From assembly GCF_016862515.1 (NCBI RefSeq), contig NZ_BONC01000036.1, positions 19,600 to 83,599 of the forward strand: a stretch of 64,000 bases of DNA, given 5' to 3'. The position numbers and the translations under genes were made by a program. The stretch comes from Asanoa iriomotensis. GTDB lineage: Bacteria; Actinomycetota; Actinomycetes; Mycobacteriales; Micromonosporaceae. Shown here in pieces: positions 26,184 to 34,824 of this stretch; within the stretch, counting starts at the first letter, position 1, and every line of letters starts with the position of its first letter. The notes under the pieces are model-generated. The model was not told the origin of the DNA, searched no databases, and was given only the letters and a program-made list of their open reading frames with translations.

Positions 26184-27293
26184 ATGCGACGACGTACTGC
26201 ACTTTCGCTCACCCTGGCCGGAGCCGGCGCGATCGCGGCACCGGGCCTCGCGCCCGCCGCCGCGTCCGCCAAGGGCCGCTCGGATGACGCCACACCCTTG
26301 GTGATCGGCCACCGCGGCGCCAGCGGCTACCGGCCCGAGCACACGCTCGAGTCCTACCGCCTGGCCGTCCGGCAGGGCGCCGACTTCATCGAGCCCGACC
26401 TGGTGTCCACCAAGGACGGCCACCTGGTCGCCCGGCACGAGAACGAGATCTCGGGCACGACCGACGTGGCCGCGCACCCCGAGTTCGCCGGCCGCCGCAC
26501 CACGAAGACGATCGACGGCAACGCGATCACCGGCTGGTTCACCGAGGACTTCACGCTCGCCGAGCTCAAGACGCTGCGGGCCAAGGAGCGGCTGCCGCAG
26601 GTGCGGGTCACCAACACCGCGTTCGACGGCCAGCTGCCGATCCCGACCCTGCAGGAGGTCATCGACCTGGCGCGGGCCGAGAGCAAGCGGACCGGCCGGG
26701 AGATCGGCATCTACCCGGAGACCAAGCACCCGACCTACTTCCAGTCGATCGGGCTCGCGCTCGAGGAGCCGCTGGTCCGCGTCCTGCGCGCCAACGGGCT
26801 CACCCGGAAGAGCTCCCCGGTGATCATCCAGTCGTTCGAGACGGCCAACCTGCGGAAGCTGGCCAGGATGACCGACGTGCGGCTGGCCCAGCTCCTGGAC
26901 GCCGCCGGCAAGCCCTACGACTTCGTCGTGGCCGGTGACCCGCGCACCTACCAGGACCTGGTCTCGCCGGCCAACCTGAAGTGGATCTCCTCGTACGCCG
27001 ACGGCATCGGCGCCAACAAGAACCTGCTGGTGCCCCGGGACGCGACCGGCAAGCTGCTCGCCCCGACCAACGTGATCCGGGACGCGCACCGCAACGGCCT
27101 GGTCGTGCACGCCTGGACGTTCCGCGTGGAGAACCAGTTCCTCGCCGCGGACCACCGGATCGGCACTGACCCGAACGCCCGCGGTGACATCACGGCCGAG
27201 TACGAGCTGTTCTTCTCGCTCGGCCTCGACGGTGTCTTCAGCGACCAGCCGGACACCGCCGTCGCCGCCCGCGCGGCCCGCCCGGAGCGTTAA
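26184..27293 (+). CDS. glpQ: Secreted glycerophosphodiester phosphodiesterase
   Basis: 369 aa with a twin-arginine-like signal (MRRRTALSLTLAGAGAIAAP, cleavage near residue 28). The GDPD barrel carries IGHRGASGYRPEHT (H43, R44, E52), FIEPDLV (E70, D72) and VARHENEI (H85), the catalytic His pair and calcium/metal ligands. It matches GlpQ in length and in the long FAGRRTTKTIDGNAITGWFTEDFTL insertion. Role: hydrolysis of glycerophosphodiesters (phospholipid or teichoic acid breakdown products) outside the cell to glycerol-3-phosphate. Its stop codon lies within a palindromic element that probably ends transcription. Confidence 0.9.
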   Translation: MRRRTALSLTLAGAGAIAAPGLAPAAASAKGRSDDATPLVIGHRGASGYRPEHTLESYRLAVRQGADFIEPDLVSTKDGHLVARHENEISGTTDVAAHPEFAGRRTTKTIDGNAITGWFTEDFTLAELKTLRAKERLPQVRVTNTAFDGQLPIPTLQEVIDLARAESKRTGREIGIYPETKHPTYFQSIGLALEEPLVRVLRANGLTRKSSPVIIQSFETANLRKLARMTDVRLAQLLDAAGKPYDFVVAGDPRTYQDLVSPANLKWISSYADGIGANKNLLVPRDATGKLLAPTNVIRDAHRNGLVVHAWTFRVENQFLAADHRIGTDPNARGDITAEYELFFSLGLDGVFSDQPDTAVAARAARPER

Positions 27294-27369
27294 GGAACGG
27301 TCCGTTCTTAACGCTTTCCGCAGAGGAACGGTCCGTTCTTAACATCGAGTGTTAAGAACGGTCCGTTCC
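27290..27369. repeat. Triple GGAACGGTCCGTTC palindromic element; hairpin terminator
   Basis: Three copies of (G)GAACGGTCCGTTC occur: 27290-27311, 27325-27344 and (inverted) 27350-27369. The last two form a 20-bp inverted repeat with one mismatch around the loop TCGAG. The gap lies after the glpQ stop. The same core is found at 36929-36973, so this is a dispersed element that probably works as a terminator. Confidence 0.75.
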
Positions 27370-27444
27370 TTACATCTCCACGGCACATATATGGGCGCGG
27401 GCCACATGGCCTGGGTCACATCGACCCACATACCGTGTGTCGCC

Positions 27445-28647
27445 ATGACGGTAAAGGCGATGCGGCGGGCGTTCGTCACCGCCGCGACAGTGATAGCCGT
27501 GGCGGCAGCCGCCACGGCCTGCGGCAGCCCGCAGGAGACGGCAACCGGTGGCGGCGACGCCGCGGCGCCCGTGAAGGTCGGCATCGTCCACTCGCAGACC
27601 GGCCCACTGGCGTCCTACGGCAAGCAGTACATCGACGGCTTCAAGGCCGGGCTCGCGTACGCCACCGACGGGACCAACAAGGTCGGCGACCGGGCCATCG
27701 AGGTGACCGAGGTCGACGACGCCGGTGACCCGGCCAAGGCGGTGTCCGCGGTCAAGGACCTGATCGGCAAGGGCACGAAGATCATCGCGGGCTCGACCGC
27801 CTCGGGCGTCGCGCTCCAGGTCGCGCCGCTGGCCGCGCAGAACAAGGTGCTGTTCATCTCGGGCCCGGCCGCGACCGACGCGGTCACCGGGGTCAACAAG
27901 TACACGTTCCGGTCCGGGCGGCAGTCGTACCAGGACGTGATGACCGCCAAGTCGTTCATCGGCGACGCGGCCGGCAAGAAGGTCGTGGTCTTCGCGCAGG
28001 ACAGCGCGTTCGGCAAGAGCAACGAGGGCGCGGTCAAGGCGGTCATCGGCGGCGCCGGCGCGACCGTGAGCAGCGTGCTCGCCCCGGCCAGCGCCACCGA
28101 CTTCACGCCGTTCGCGAGCCAGCTCAAGGCGGCCAAGCCGGACCTGCTGTTCGTGGCCTGGGCGGGCACCACCGCGCCGGCCATGTGGCAGACCCTCGAC
28201 CAGCAGGGCATCCTCGCCTCGACCACGGTCGTGACGGGCCTGGACATCCGGGCGTCCTGGCCCACCTTCGGCGCGGCCGGCACGAAGATCTCGTTCCTGT
28301 CGCACTACTTCGACGGCGCCAGCGACAACCCGGCGGCGCAGGCGGCCCGCAGCGCGGTCGGCGGCACGCTCGACCTGTTCAACCCGGACGGCTTCACCGC
28401 GGCCCAGATGGTCGTGCGGGCGGTCCAGGAGGGCGGCGACGACGTCGACAAGATGGTCACCGCGCTGGAGGGCTGGAGCTTCGACGGTGTCAAGGGCAAG
28501 CTGACGGTCCGCGCCGAGGACCACGCGCTGCTGCAGCCCATGTACCAGGCGACCCTGACCGGCAGCGGCGACCAGCTCACCGCGAAGCTCGAGAAGGCGC
28601 TCACCGCCGAGGAGGTCGCCCCGCCGGCGGCCGCGATGAAGGGCTGA
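27445..28647 (+). CDS. Branched-chain amino-acid-type ABC substrate-binding lipoprotein
   Basis: 400 aa from the ATG at 27445. The N-terminus has a basic start and a hydrophobic stretch ending ATACGSPQ, a lipoprotein signal with C26 as the lipidated residue. The mature part has the two-lobed periplasmic-binding type 1 fold (VKVGIVHSQTGPLASYGKQYIDGFKAGL, ... IIAGSTASGVALQVAP, ... KVVVFAQDSAFGKSN) of LivK/UrtA-like receptors. It delivers ligand to the LivGFHM transporter encoded immediately downstream. The ligand may be a branched-chain amino acid, urea, amide or aromatic compound; the sequence alone does not decide. Confidence 0.88.
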   Translation: MTVKAMRRAFVTAATVIAVAAAATACGSPQETATGGGDAAAPVKVGIVHSQTGPLASYGKQYIDGFKAGLAYATDGTNKVGDRAIEVTEVDDAGDPAKAVSAVKDLIGKGTKIIAGSTASGVALQVAPLAAQNKVLFISGPAATDAVTGVNKYTFRSGRQSYQDVMTAKSFIGDAAGKKVVVFAQDSAFGKSNEGAVKAVIGGAGATVSSVLAPASATDFTPFASQLKAAKPDLLFVAWAGTTAPAMWQTLDQQGILASTTVVTGLDIRASWPTFGAAGTKISFLSHYFDGASDNPAAQAARSAVGGTLDLFNPDGFTAAQMVVRAVQEGGDDVDKMVTALEGWSFDGVKGKLTVRAEDHALLQPMYQATLTGSGDQLTAKLEKALTAEEVAPPAAAMKG

Positions 28648-28652
28648 CCAAC

Positions 28653-29411
28653 TTGTCCGTGCTCCGCACCGAGGGGCTGACCTGGCGGGTGGGCGAGGTA
28701 GCGATCGTCGACGGTGTCGACATCGCCCTCGCCCCCGGCGAGTTCCTCGGCGTCATCGGGCCCAACGGCGCGGGCAAGACGTCGCTGTTCAACCTGGTCA
28801 GCGGGCTGCGCAAGGCGACCTCGGGCACGGTGTGGCTGGGCGGCGACGACATCACCGCCCTGCCGCCACACCGCCGCGCCCGGCGCGGTCTCGGGCGGAC
28901 GTTCCAGTCGTCGTCGGTGTTCGGTTCGCTGTCGGTACGCGAGAACGTCCGGCTGGCGGTCCAGGCGCACAAGGGCGGCTCGATGGCGCTGTGGCGCCGG
29001 GCCGCCTCGTTCCGGGACGTGGCCTCGGCCGCGGACGAGGCGCTGGCGACGGTCGGCCTGGCCGGCCGGGGCGAGGCGCTGGCCGGCACTCTCGCGCACG
29101 GCGAGAAGCGCAAGCTGGAGATCGCCCTGCTGCTCGCCGCCGAGCCCACGGTGCTGCTGCTCGACGAGCCGATGGCCGGCGTCAGCGCCGAGGACGTGCC
29201 GGAGCTGGTCGCGGTGATCCGCGGGCTGACCCGGGGTGCGGAAGCCACTGGGCGGTCGGTCCTCATGGTGGAGCACCACATGGACGTGATCCTGGAGCTG
29301 GCCGACCGCATCGCGGTCATGCACCACGGCGCCCTGCTCGCCTGCGACACCCCCGACGCCGTGATGGCGCACAAGGGTGTCCAGGAGGCTTATCTGGGTG
29401 AGGGGCTATGA
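28653..29411 (+). CDS. livG: ABC importer ATPase, LivG-like
   Basis: 252 aa with a TTG start at 28653, 9 nt after AAGGG; GTG at 28659 is the alternative. Walker A is GPNGAGKTS, and GLGRTFQSSSVFGSLSVREN is the LivG Q-loop region. The signature LAHGEKRKLEIA has LAHGE rather than LSGGQ, as in LivG proteins; Walker B is VLLLDEPMAGV. It is one of two different ATPases (with LivF) that drive this importer. The ATG of livF overlaps its stop. Confidence 0.9.
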   Translation: MSVLRTEGLTWRVGEVAIVDGVDIALAPGEFLGVIGPNGAGKTSLFNLVSGLRKATSGTVWLGGDDITALPPHRRARRGLGRTFQSSSVFGSLSVRENVRLAVQAHKGGSMALWRRAASFRDVASAADEALATVGLAGRGEALAGTLAHGEKRKLEIALLLAAEPTVLLLDEPMAGVSAEDVPELVAVIRGLTRGAEATGRSVLMVEHHMDVILELADRIAVMHHGALLACDTPDAVMAHKGVQEAYLGEGL

Positions 29412-30136
29412 GCGACCCGATCTTGTCCGTGACCGATTTGAGCGTACGGATCGCCGGCCTGCACATCCTCCAAGGTGTCTCGTTCACGGTGGCGCCGACC
29501 GGGGTGACCGCGCTGCTCGGCCGCAACGGCGTCGGCAAGACCACCACGTTGCGCGCGCTGGTCGGCCTGACCCCGCGCGGCGGCGAGGTGTCGGGGTCGG
29601 CGCGCTTCGGCGACCGCGACGCGCTGCACACACCGACCCACCGGCTGGTCCGCGCCGGGCTCGGGTACGTGCCCGAGGACCGCTGCGTGTTCGCCGGCCT
29701 GACGGTGGCCGAGAACCTGCGGCTGGCCGAGCGGCCCGGCGCGGCGCCCGCGTACGACCGGGTCTACGCGCTCTTCCCCGAGCTGGACAAGCGGTCCCGT
29801 CAACGGGCGGGCACGCTCTCCGGCGGACAGCAGCAGATGCTCGCGATCGGCCGGGTGCTGTTGGCTGACAACACGCTGCTGCTGGTCGACGAGCCGACGA
29901 AGGGCCTGGCGCCCAAGGTGGTGACGGAGGTGGCGGAGGCGCTCGCGGCGGTCGCCGAGGAGGTGCCGGTGCTGCTGGTCGAGCAGAACCTGGCGGTCGT
30001 CCGCCGGCTGGCCCGCGACGCGGTGGTGCTGGCCGCCGGGCGGGTGGCCTGGACGGGCGCTGCCGACAAGCTGCTCGGCGAGCCGGAGCTGACCAAGGCG
30101 CTGCTGGGTGTCGGCAGTCAAGGGGTGCACGCCTGA
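29408..30136 (+). CDS. livF: ABC importer ATPase, LivF-like
   Basis: 242 aa. Walker A GRNGVGKTT, signature TLSGGQQQMLAIGR, Walker B LLLVDEPTKGLAPK, and the LivF-specific YVPEDRCVFAGLTVAENL segment. It pairs with LivG to form the nucleotide-binding heterodimer. The start overlaps the livG stop (ATGA) and its own stop overlaps the livH start (TGATG). Confidence 0.92.
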   Translation: MSDPILSVTDLSVRIAGLHILQGVSFTVAPTGVTALLGRNGVGKTTTLRALVGLTPRGGEVSGSARFGDRDALHTPTHRLVRAGLGYVPEDRCVFAGLTVAENLRLAERPGAAPAYDRVYALFPELDKRSRQRAGTLSGGQQQMLAIGRVLLADNTLLLVDEPTKGLAPKVVTEVAEALAAVAEEVPVLLVEQNLAVVRRLARDAVVLAAGRVAWTGAADKLLGEPELTKALLGVGSQGVHA

Positions 30137-31026
30137 TGTCCACGTTCGTGCTGCTCACGCTGACCGGGCTCGGTCTCGCCGCGCTCTACTTCCTGGTCGC
30201 CTCCGGGCTCTCGCTGGTCTTCGGCCTGGCCGACGTGCTCAACTTCGCGCACGGGCTGTTCCTGTCCGTCGGCGCGTACGCCACCTGGTGGGCGGCCGGC
30301 CACGTGCCCGGCGCGGGCCCGACCGGGTTCGGCTTCGTGCTCGCCGCCGCCTGCGGCGTGGTCGCCGGCGCGCTGGTCGCGGCCGTCGTCGAGCTGGTGC
30401 TGATCCGGCCGCTCTACAGCCGCACGATCGAGCAGGTGCTGGTCACCGTCGGCCTCTCGCTGGCCGGCGTCGCGCTGCTCCAGGCGACCTGGGGTGCCGA
30501 CCCGCGACCGTTCCCGCGCCCGGAGTGGACCCGGAACGTGACCGGCATCCTCGGCGCCCAGATCCCCAATGCGTCGCTGCTGCTGATCCTCGCCGCGGCG
30601 GCCGTGCTCGCGCTGCTGCTGCTCTTCCTCCGGTTCACCCGCGTCGGCCTGGTGATCCGGGCCGGCGTCGAGAACCGCGAGATGGTCACCGCGCTCGGCA
30701 TCGACGTGCGCAAGGCGTTCACGCTGGTCTTCGCGATCGGCGGCGCGGCGGCAGCGCTGGCCGGCGCGCTCGGCGGCGTCTACTTCGGATCCGTGTCGCC
30801 CGGGCAGGGCGGCTCTTTGCTGATCTTCGCGTTCATCGTCGTGGTGATCGGCGGGATGGGCTCGGTGGTCGGCTCCGCGTACGCGGCGGTCGCGGTGGGT
30901 CTGCTGCAGCAGTTCGTCAACTACTACGGCACCGCCGGGCTCGGCGACATCTGCGTGGTCGCGCTGCTGGCGATCGTGCTGCTGGTCCGGCCGCAAGGCA
31001 TCGCCGGAAGGGCGGTCACGGCATGA
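30136..31026 (+). CDS. livH: ABC importer permease, LivH-like
   Basis: 296 aa, about eight membrane helices, with the LivH motifs LVFGLADVLNFAHGLFLSVGAYATW near the N-terminus and RAGVENREMVTALGIDVRKAFTLVFAIGGA (EAA-like coupling loop) near the middle (approximate limits). It forms the membrane channel with LivM. It is coupled to livF upstream by a TGATG overlap and to livM downstream by ATGA. Confidence 0.92.
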   Translation: MSTFVLLTLTGLGLAALYFLVASGLSLVFGLADVLNFAHGLFLSVGAYATWWAAGHVPGAGPTGFGFVLAAACGVVAGALVAAVVELVLIRPLYSRTIEQVLVTVGLSLAGVALLQATWGADPRPFPRPEWTRNVTGILGAQIPNASLLLILAAAAVLALLLLFLRFTRVGLVIRAGVENREMVTALGIDVRKAFTLVFAIGGAAAALAGALGGVYFGSVSPGQGGSLLIFAFIVVVIGGMGSVVGSAYAAVAVGLLQQFVNYYGTAGLGDICVVALLAIVLLVRPQGIAGRAVTA

Positions 31027-32138
31027 CCCAGGCTGTCCCGTTGAGCGCCGAGGCGCCGCCCGCGGCGACCCCGCCGGAGCTCGGCAAGACACCCCGCCGC
31101 CCGGGCTGGCGCCGGCTGCTCGTCCTCGGACCGCTGGTCGCGCTGGTCGTGGCCGCCTTGCTGCCCTACCTCCAGCTCCCACTGCCCGGCATCCTCGACG
31201 GCCCGTTCAACACGTACGGCAACCTCCAACTGTTCGCGACCTGCCTGGTCTTCGGCGGTCTGGCCGCGAGCTACGACCTGCTGTTCGGCCGCACGGGTCT
31301 GCTCTCGTTCGGCCACGCCCTCTACTTCGCGGCCGGCATGTACGGCACCGACGTGCTGGTCACCCGCGCGCACCTGCCGCTCTGGCAGGCGGCGGTGTTC
31401 ACCCTGGTCGGCGCCACGATCCTGGCCGCGCTGCTCGGTGCGATCGCGCTGCGTACGACCGGCATCGCCTTCGCCATGGTGACGCTGGCGTTCGCCCAGG
31501 TGGGCGCGATCCTGGTGGCTCGCGACTTCGGCGGCCTGACCGGCGGCGAGGAGGGTCTGCCGATCGACGGCGAGCGCCTGCCCGACTTCCTGCTCGGCGT
31601 CGGCAACACGGTCAACCTGTACTGGCTCGCGCTGGCGTACGTCGCGCTCGTGGTCTTCGTGATCGCCCGCGTGGCCGGGTCGCCGACCGGCCGGGTGCTC
31701 GCCGGCCTGCGCGACGACGAGCGCCGGGTCGGGGTGCTCGGCCTGGACCCGTACCGGTACAAGCTCGTCGCCTTCACGCTGGCCGGCGGGCTCGCGTCCC
31801 TCGGCGGCGTGGTCTACGTGCTGATCCTCGGTGGCGCCAACCCGCACGTGACGAGCTCGGAGCTGACCCTGTCGCTGCTGGTGATGGTCGTCCTCGGCGG
31901 CCCCGGCACGCGCTGGGGCCCGGTCCTGGGCGGCATCCTCTACATGTACCTGGACCACCGCCTGACCTCCCTGGCCGCCGACCTGCCCGGCCCACTGGGT
32001 CAGCCCTTGTTCGTCCTGGGCGCCATCTTCATCCTCGCCGTCTACTTCTTCCCGGGCGGTCTGGCCAGCCTTCGCGGCAGGGTCGCCCTGGTCAGCGCCG
32101 CGCTCGGCCGGCGCAGAAAGGATGAAACGGTCTCATAA
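31023..32138 (+). CDS. livM: ABC importer permease, LivM-like
   Basis: 371 aa from the ATG at 31023, overlapping the livH stop. A ~35-residue cytoplasmic N-terminus precedes about nine helices. Typical LivM stretches are GRTGLLSFGHALYFAAGMY, RTTGIAFAMVTLAFAQ and the coupling loop GRVLAGLRDDERRVGVLGLDPYRYKL. It completes the five-gene importer started by the lipoprotein at 27445. Confidence 0.92.
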   Translation: MTQAVPLSAEAPPAATPPELGKTPRRPGWRRLLVLGPLVALVVAALLPYLQLPLPGILDGPFNTYGNLQLFATCLVFGGLAASYDLLFGRTGLLSFGHALYFAAGMYGTDVLVTRAHLPLWQAAVFTLVGATILAALLGAIALRTTGIAFAMVTLAFAQVGAILVARDFGGLTGGEEGLPIDGERLPDFLLGVGNTVNLYWLALAYVALVVFVIARVAGSPTGRVLAGLRDDERRVGVLGLDPYRYKLVAFTLAGGLASLGGVVYVLILGGANPHVTSSELTLSLLVMVVLGGPGTRWGPVLGGILYMYLDHRLTSLAADLPGPLGQPLFVLGAIFILAVYFFPGGLASLRGRVALVSAALGRRRKDETVS

Positions 32139-32225
32139 GCATCATTCGCCCTCCTGTGGACGAAAGCGTCATTAGGCTCGGATCCGGAATACCCGCCTGT
32201 TACGGGGGAAAGACGGGGGGCCCAC

Positions 32226-33182
32226 ATGACGACTCGAATACCCGCGAACGCCGTCAAGAACGAACAGCGAAAACGGTTGCCCACGCCGCGGCCGGCGGTC
32301 AACGGGCCCGATCTGGTCGCTTACCGCGAAGCGGTGGAGAGCCTGCTCATCGAACTGGCCGGCCACAGTGGACCAGGTGTCACGCCCGGTGACACCGCCA
32401 AGGCCGAGACCATCCTGATCGAACGCCTCGTCGAGCCTAACTTCTCGGCTGTGCTTTCGGTGACGCCACGCGGGCTCACCGGAACGGTGGAATGGCTGCT
32501 CAACGAGGTCCGCAACTACAAGCCCAGCACCCGCAGCTCCGCCGCCGACCTGGCGGCCCAGGTGCGGATCTTCCTGCTCGCACAGGTCGAGGCGATGTGG
32601 TGGGGGCAGACGACGCCGTTCGCCACGACCACCGACGTGCTCACCTCGCCCGACCTGGTCGACATCGAGAAGCTGCGGCGGGCAGGTCTGCTGCCGTTCC
32701 GCTACCGGCGGCAGCCGCGCACGTTCGCGACGCGGGCGGTGCGGGCGGTCGCCCGGCGGGTCGCGCCGGACCGCTGGCCACGGACGGCCGGCCTGCGGTT
32801 CACCTACAGCCGGCCGGAGACGATCGCGCTGCTCGGGCAGATCGCGGCCGACTTCCAGCGGCAGGCGCCGCACGGCACGCCGGCGCTCTGGGTGACCAGC
32901 ATGACCCGCAGCGTCCGGCACCAGCAGCACCTGCGCGACCTCGGGTACGCCGCGATGTCGCCGAGCGCGCACTGTGTGGGCTGGGCGGTCGACGTCGAGA
33001 TGGCCTGGTTCGAGCGGTTCTCGGCGCGCGCCGCGCTGGAGACCGTCCTGCTCGAACGGCAGACCGCGGGCGACGTCAACGTGATCGACGAAGGGCAGGC
33101 CTGGCACGTCTGCGTCAGCCCGGTCGCCGTCGCGGAGCTGCAGCGGGAGTTCGCTACACGGTTCGAGACCGGGAGAAGGTGA
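32226..33182 (+). CDS. DUF5715-like protein with M15-type metallopeptidase motif
   Basis: 318 aa, not a strongly recognised enzyme. The C-terminal ~120 residues have the pattern SAHCVGWAVDVE (H249, D256) and QAWHVCV (H294). This is the SxHxxGxAxD...H zinc arrangement of D-Ala-D-Ala carboxypeptidase/dipeptidase-like proteins, and it fits the DUF5715 group. The N-terminal ~150 residues are helical, with no membrane helix or signal peptide seen. It is 9 bp upstream of an asparagine synthetase gene, so an operon acting on peptidoglycan-type peptides is possible (inference). Absence of a signal peptide argues for a cytoplasmic substrate. Confidence 0.6.
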   Translation: MTTRIPANAVKNEQRKRLPTPRPAVNGPDLVAYREAVESLLIELAGHSGPGVTPGDTAKAETILIERLVEPNFSAVLSVTPRGLTGTVEWLLNEVRNYKPSTRSSAADLAAQVRIFLLAQVEAMWWGQTTPFATTTDVLTSPDLVDIEKLRRAGLLPFRYRRQPRTFATRAVRAVARRVAPDRWPRTAGLRFTYSRPETIALLGQIAADFQRQAPHGTPALWVTSMTRSVRHQQHLRDLGYAAMSPSAHCVGWAVDVEMAWFERFSARAALETVLLERQTAGDVNVIDEGQAWHVCVSPVAVAELQREFATRFETGRR

Positions 33183-33191
33183 CCCGACACT

Positions 33192-34784
33192 TTGTGCGGT
33201 ATCGCGCTCATCGTCGGCAACGACGCGGATCCCGCTCTCTTCCGGCGGATGCTCGAATCCCTGACGCCGCGTGGCGACGTGCAGGAGGAGCTGCCGGAGG
33301 AGCTGCGGACCATCGGTGGGGGGCCGGCGACAGGACTGCTCGCCGGCACCCAGCGGCTGCGGATCGTCGACCGGGACCGGGCGGTGCAGCCCTGGGTCTC
33401 GCCCGACGAGGCGTGGGTGCTCTGTTACAACGGCGAGGTCTTCAACTACCGGGAGCTGCGTGCCGAGCTCGGCGCGGCGGGGCGTGAGCTGCGCAGCGAG
33501 AGCGACACCGAGGTCGTGCTCGAAGCCTTCCTGGAGTGGGGCGAGGCGGCCGTCGGCAAGCTGCGCGGCGAGTTCGCGTTCGCGATCGTCGAGCGGGCCA
33601 CGGGCCGCGTGTTCCTGGCCCGTGACCCGCTCGGCGTCAAGCCGCTCTACTGGTCGCGCCGCGGCGGGCGGATCCACATCGCGTCGGAGGTCAAGGCGCT
33701 GGTGCCGGTCGGCGCGCGGGTCACCGAGGTGCCGCCGGGCCACCACGGCTGGGCGACGCCGGTCACCGGGCCGCGCCTGGCGCCGTACGTCGACCTGCTC
33801 CGGCTCGGCGAGGACCAAGTGCCGATCGAGGACCCGGACGAGGCGGCGAAGCTGGTCCGCGCCGCCCTGCAGGACAGCATCCGGATCCGCGTCGACACCG
33901 ACCTCACCGTCGGCGTGGTGCTCTCCGGCGGGCTCGACAGCTCGCTGACGCTGCTCCAGGTGCGCGAGATGCACCCGGACTGCGTCGCGTTCACGGTCGG
34001 CGCGCCGGGCAGCCCGGACCTCGACTACGCCAAGCGGCTGACCCGCGACCTCGGGGTGCACCACGAGGTGGTGGAGCTGCGGCCGCGGGACATCCGGATG
34101 GGCGAGATCCGGGAAGCGATTCGGATGGGCGAGCTGTCCGAGTACGGCGACATTATCAACGCGGTGGTCTCGGTGCCGCTGTTCCGGCGGGTGCACGAGA
34201 CCGGCGTCAAGGTGGTGCTCACCGGCGACGGCTCCGACGAGCTGTTCGGCGGCTACCCGATGTATCACGAGGTCGGCCCGGCCGCGGCCCGCCGGCTGTT
34301 CCTGCACAAGATCCGCAACCTGTGTCGTACGGAGCTGCAGCGGGTCGACCGCACCAGCATGGGTCAGGGCGTCGAGGCGCGCGTGCCGTTCCTCGACCTG
34401 GCCCTCGTGGAGCTCGCGATGCGGATGCCGCTGTCGCTGAAGATGCGCAACGGCAAGGAGAAGTGGATCGTGCGGGAGGCGTTCGCGGACATCCTGCCCG
34501 ACTACATCCGCCAGCGGCCGAAGAACCCGATGTCGTACTCGTCCGGGCTGCACGAACGGGCCCGGCTCTACAAGGCGCGGTTCGCCCGGGCGCACCACGC
34601 ATTCGGGTACGGCCTGCTCGAACCGCTCCGGCGAGACTTCGACCACGTCCTGATGAAGTGCGACAACGACCTGGACGCGGCGATCCGCGAGTCGGCCGTG
34701 CGGCAGGACTACACGCTGATGGAGCACGCCCGCGACTTCGCGGGAGCCCTCCGCTGGTTCACTGGCGGCCGGGCGCCGTACTGA
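33192..34784 (+). CDS. asnB: Glutamine-hydrolysing asparagine synthetase family amidotransferase
   Basis: 530 aa with a TTG start so that Cys2 becomes the N-terminal nucleophile (MCGIALIVG). The class-II glutaminase domain (2-190) has YNGEVFNYRELR and RDPLGVKPLYW; the synthetase domain has the PP-loop SGGLDSS, VVLTGDGSDELFGGY and RVPFLDLALVELAM. It converts aspartate, or another carboxylate, to an amide using glutamine and ATP. It is shorter than the ~600-aa AsnB proteins. Some relatives (LtsA-type) amidate wall diaminopimelate; the upstream M15-like neighbour makes that worth considering. It is preceded by a GAGAAGG site. Confidence 0.85.
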   Translation: MCGIALIVGNDADPALFRRMLESLTPRGDVQEELPEELRTIGGGPATGLLAGTQRLRIVDRDRAVQPWVSPDEAWVLCYNGEVFNYRELRAELGAAGRELRSESDTEVVLEAFLEWGEAAVGKLRGEFAFAIVERATGRVFLARDPLGVKPLYWSRRGGRIHIASEVKALVPVGARVTEVPPGHHGWATPVTGPRLAPYVDLLRLGEDQVPIEDPDEAAKLVRAALQDSIRIRVDTDLTVGVVLSGGLDSSLTLLQVREMHPDCVAFTVGAPGSPDLDYAKRLTRDLGVHHEVVELRPRDIRMGEIREAIRMGELSEYGDIINAVVSVPLFRRVHETGVKVVLTGDGSDELFGGYPMYHEVGPAAARRLFLHKIRNLCRTELQRVDRTSMGQGVEARVPFLDLALVELAMRMPLSLKMRNGKEKWIVREAFADILPDYIRQRPKNPMSYSSGLHERARLYKARFARAHHAFGYGLLEPLRRDFDHVLMKCDNDLDAAIRESAVRQDYTLMEHARDFAGALRWFTGGRAPY

Positions 34785-34824
34785 CCTTCGCGCCCGCTCC
34801 CGCACCACTGGTAGAACTGACCGG

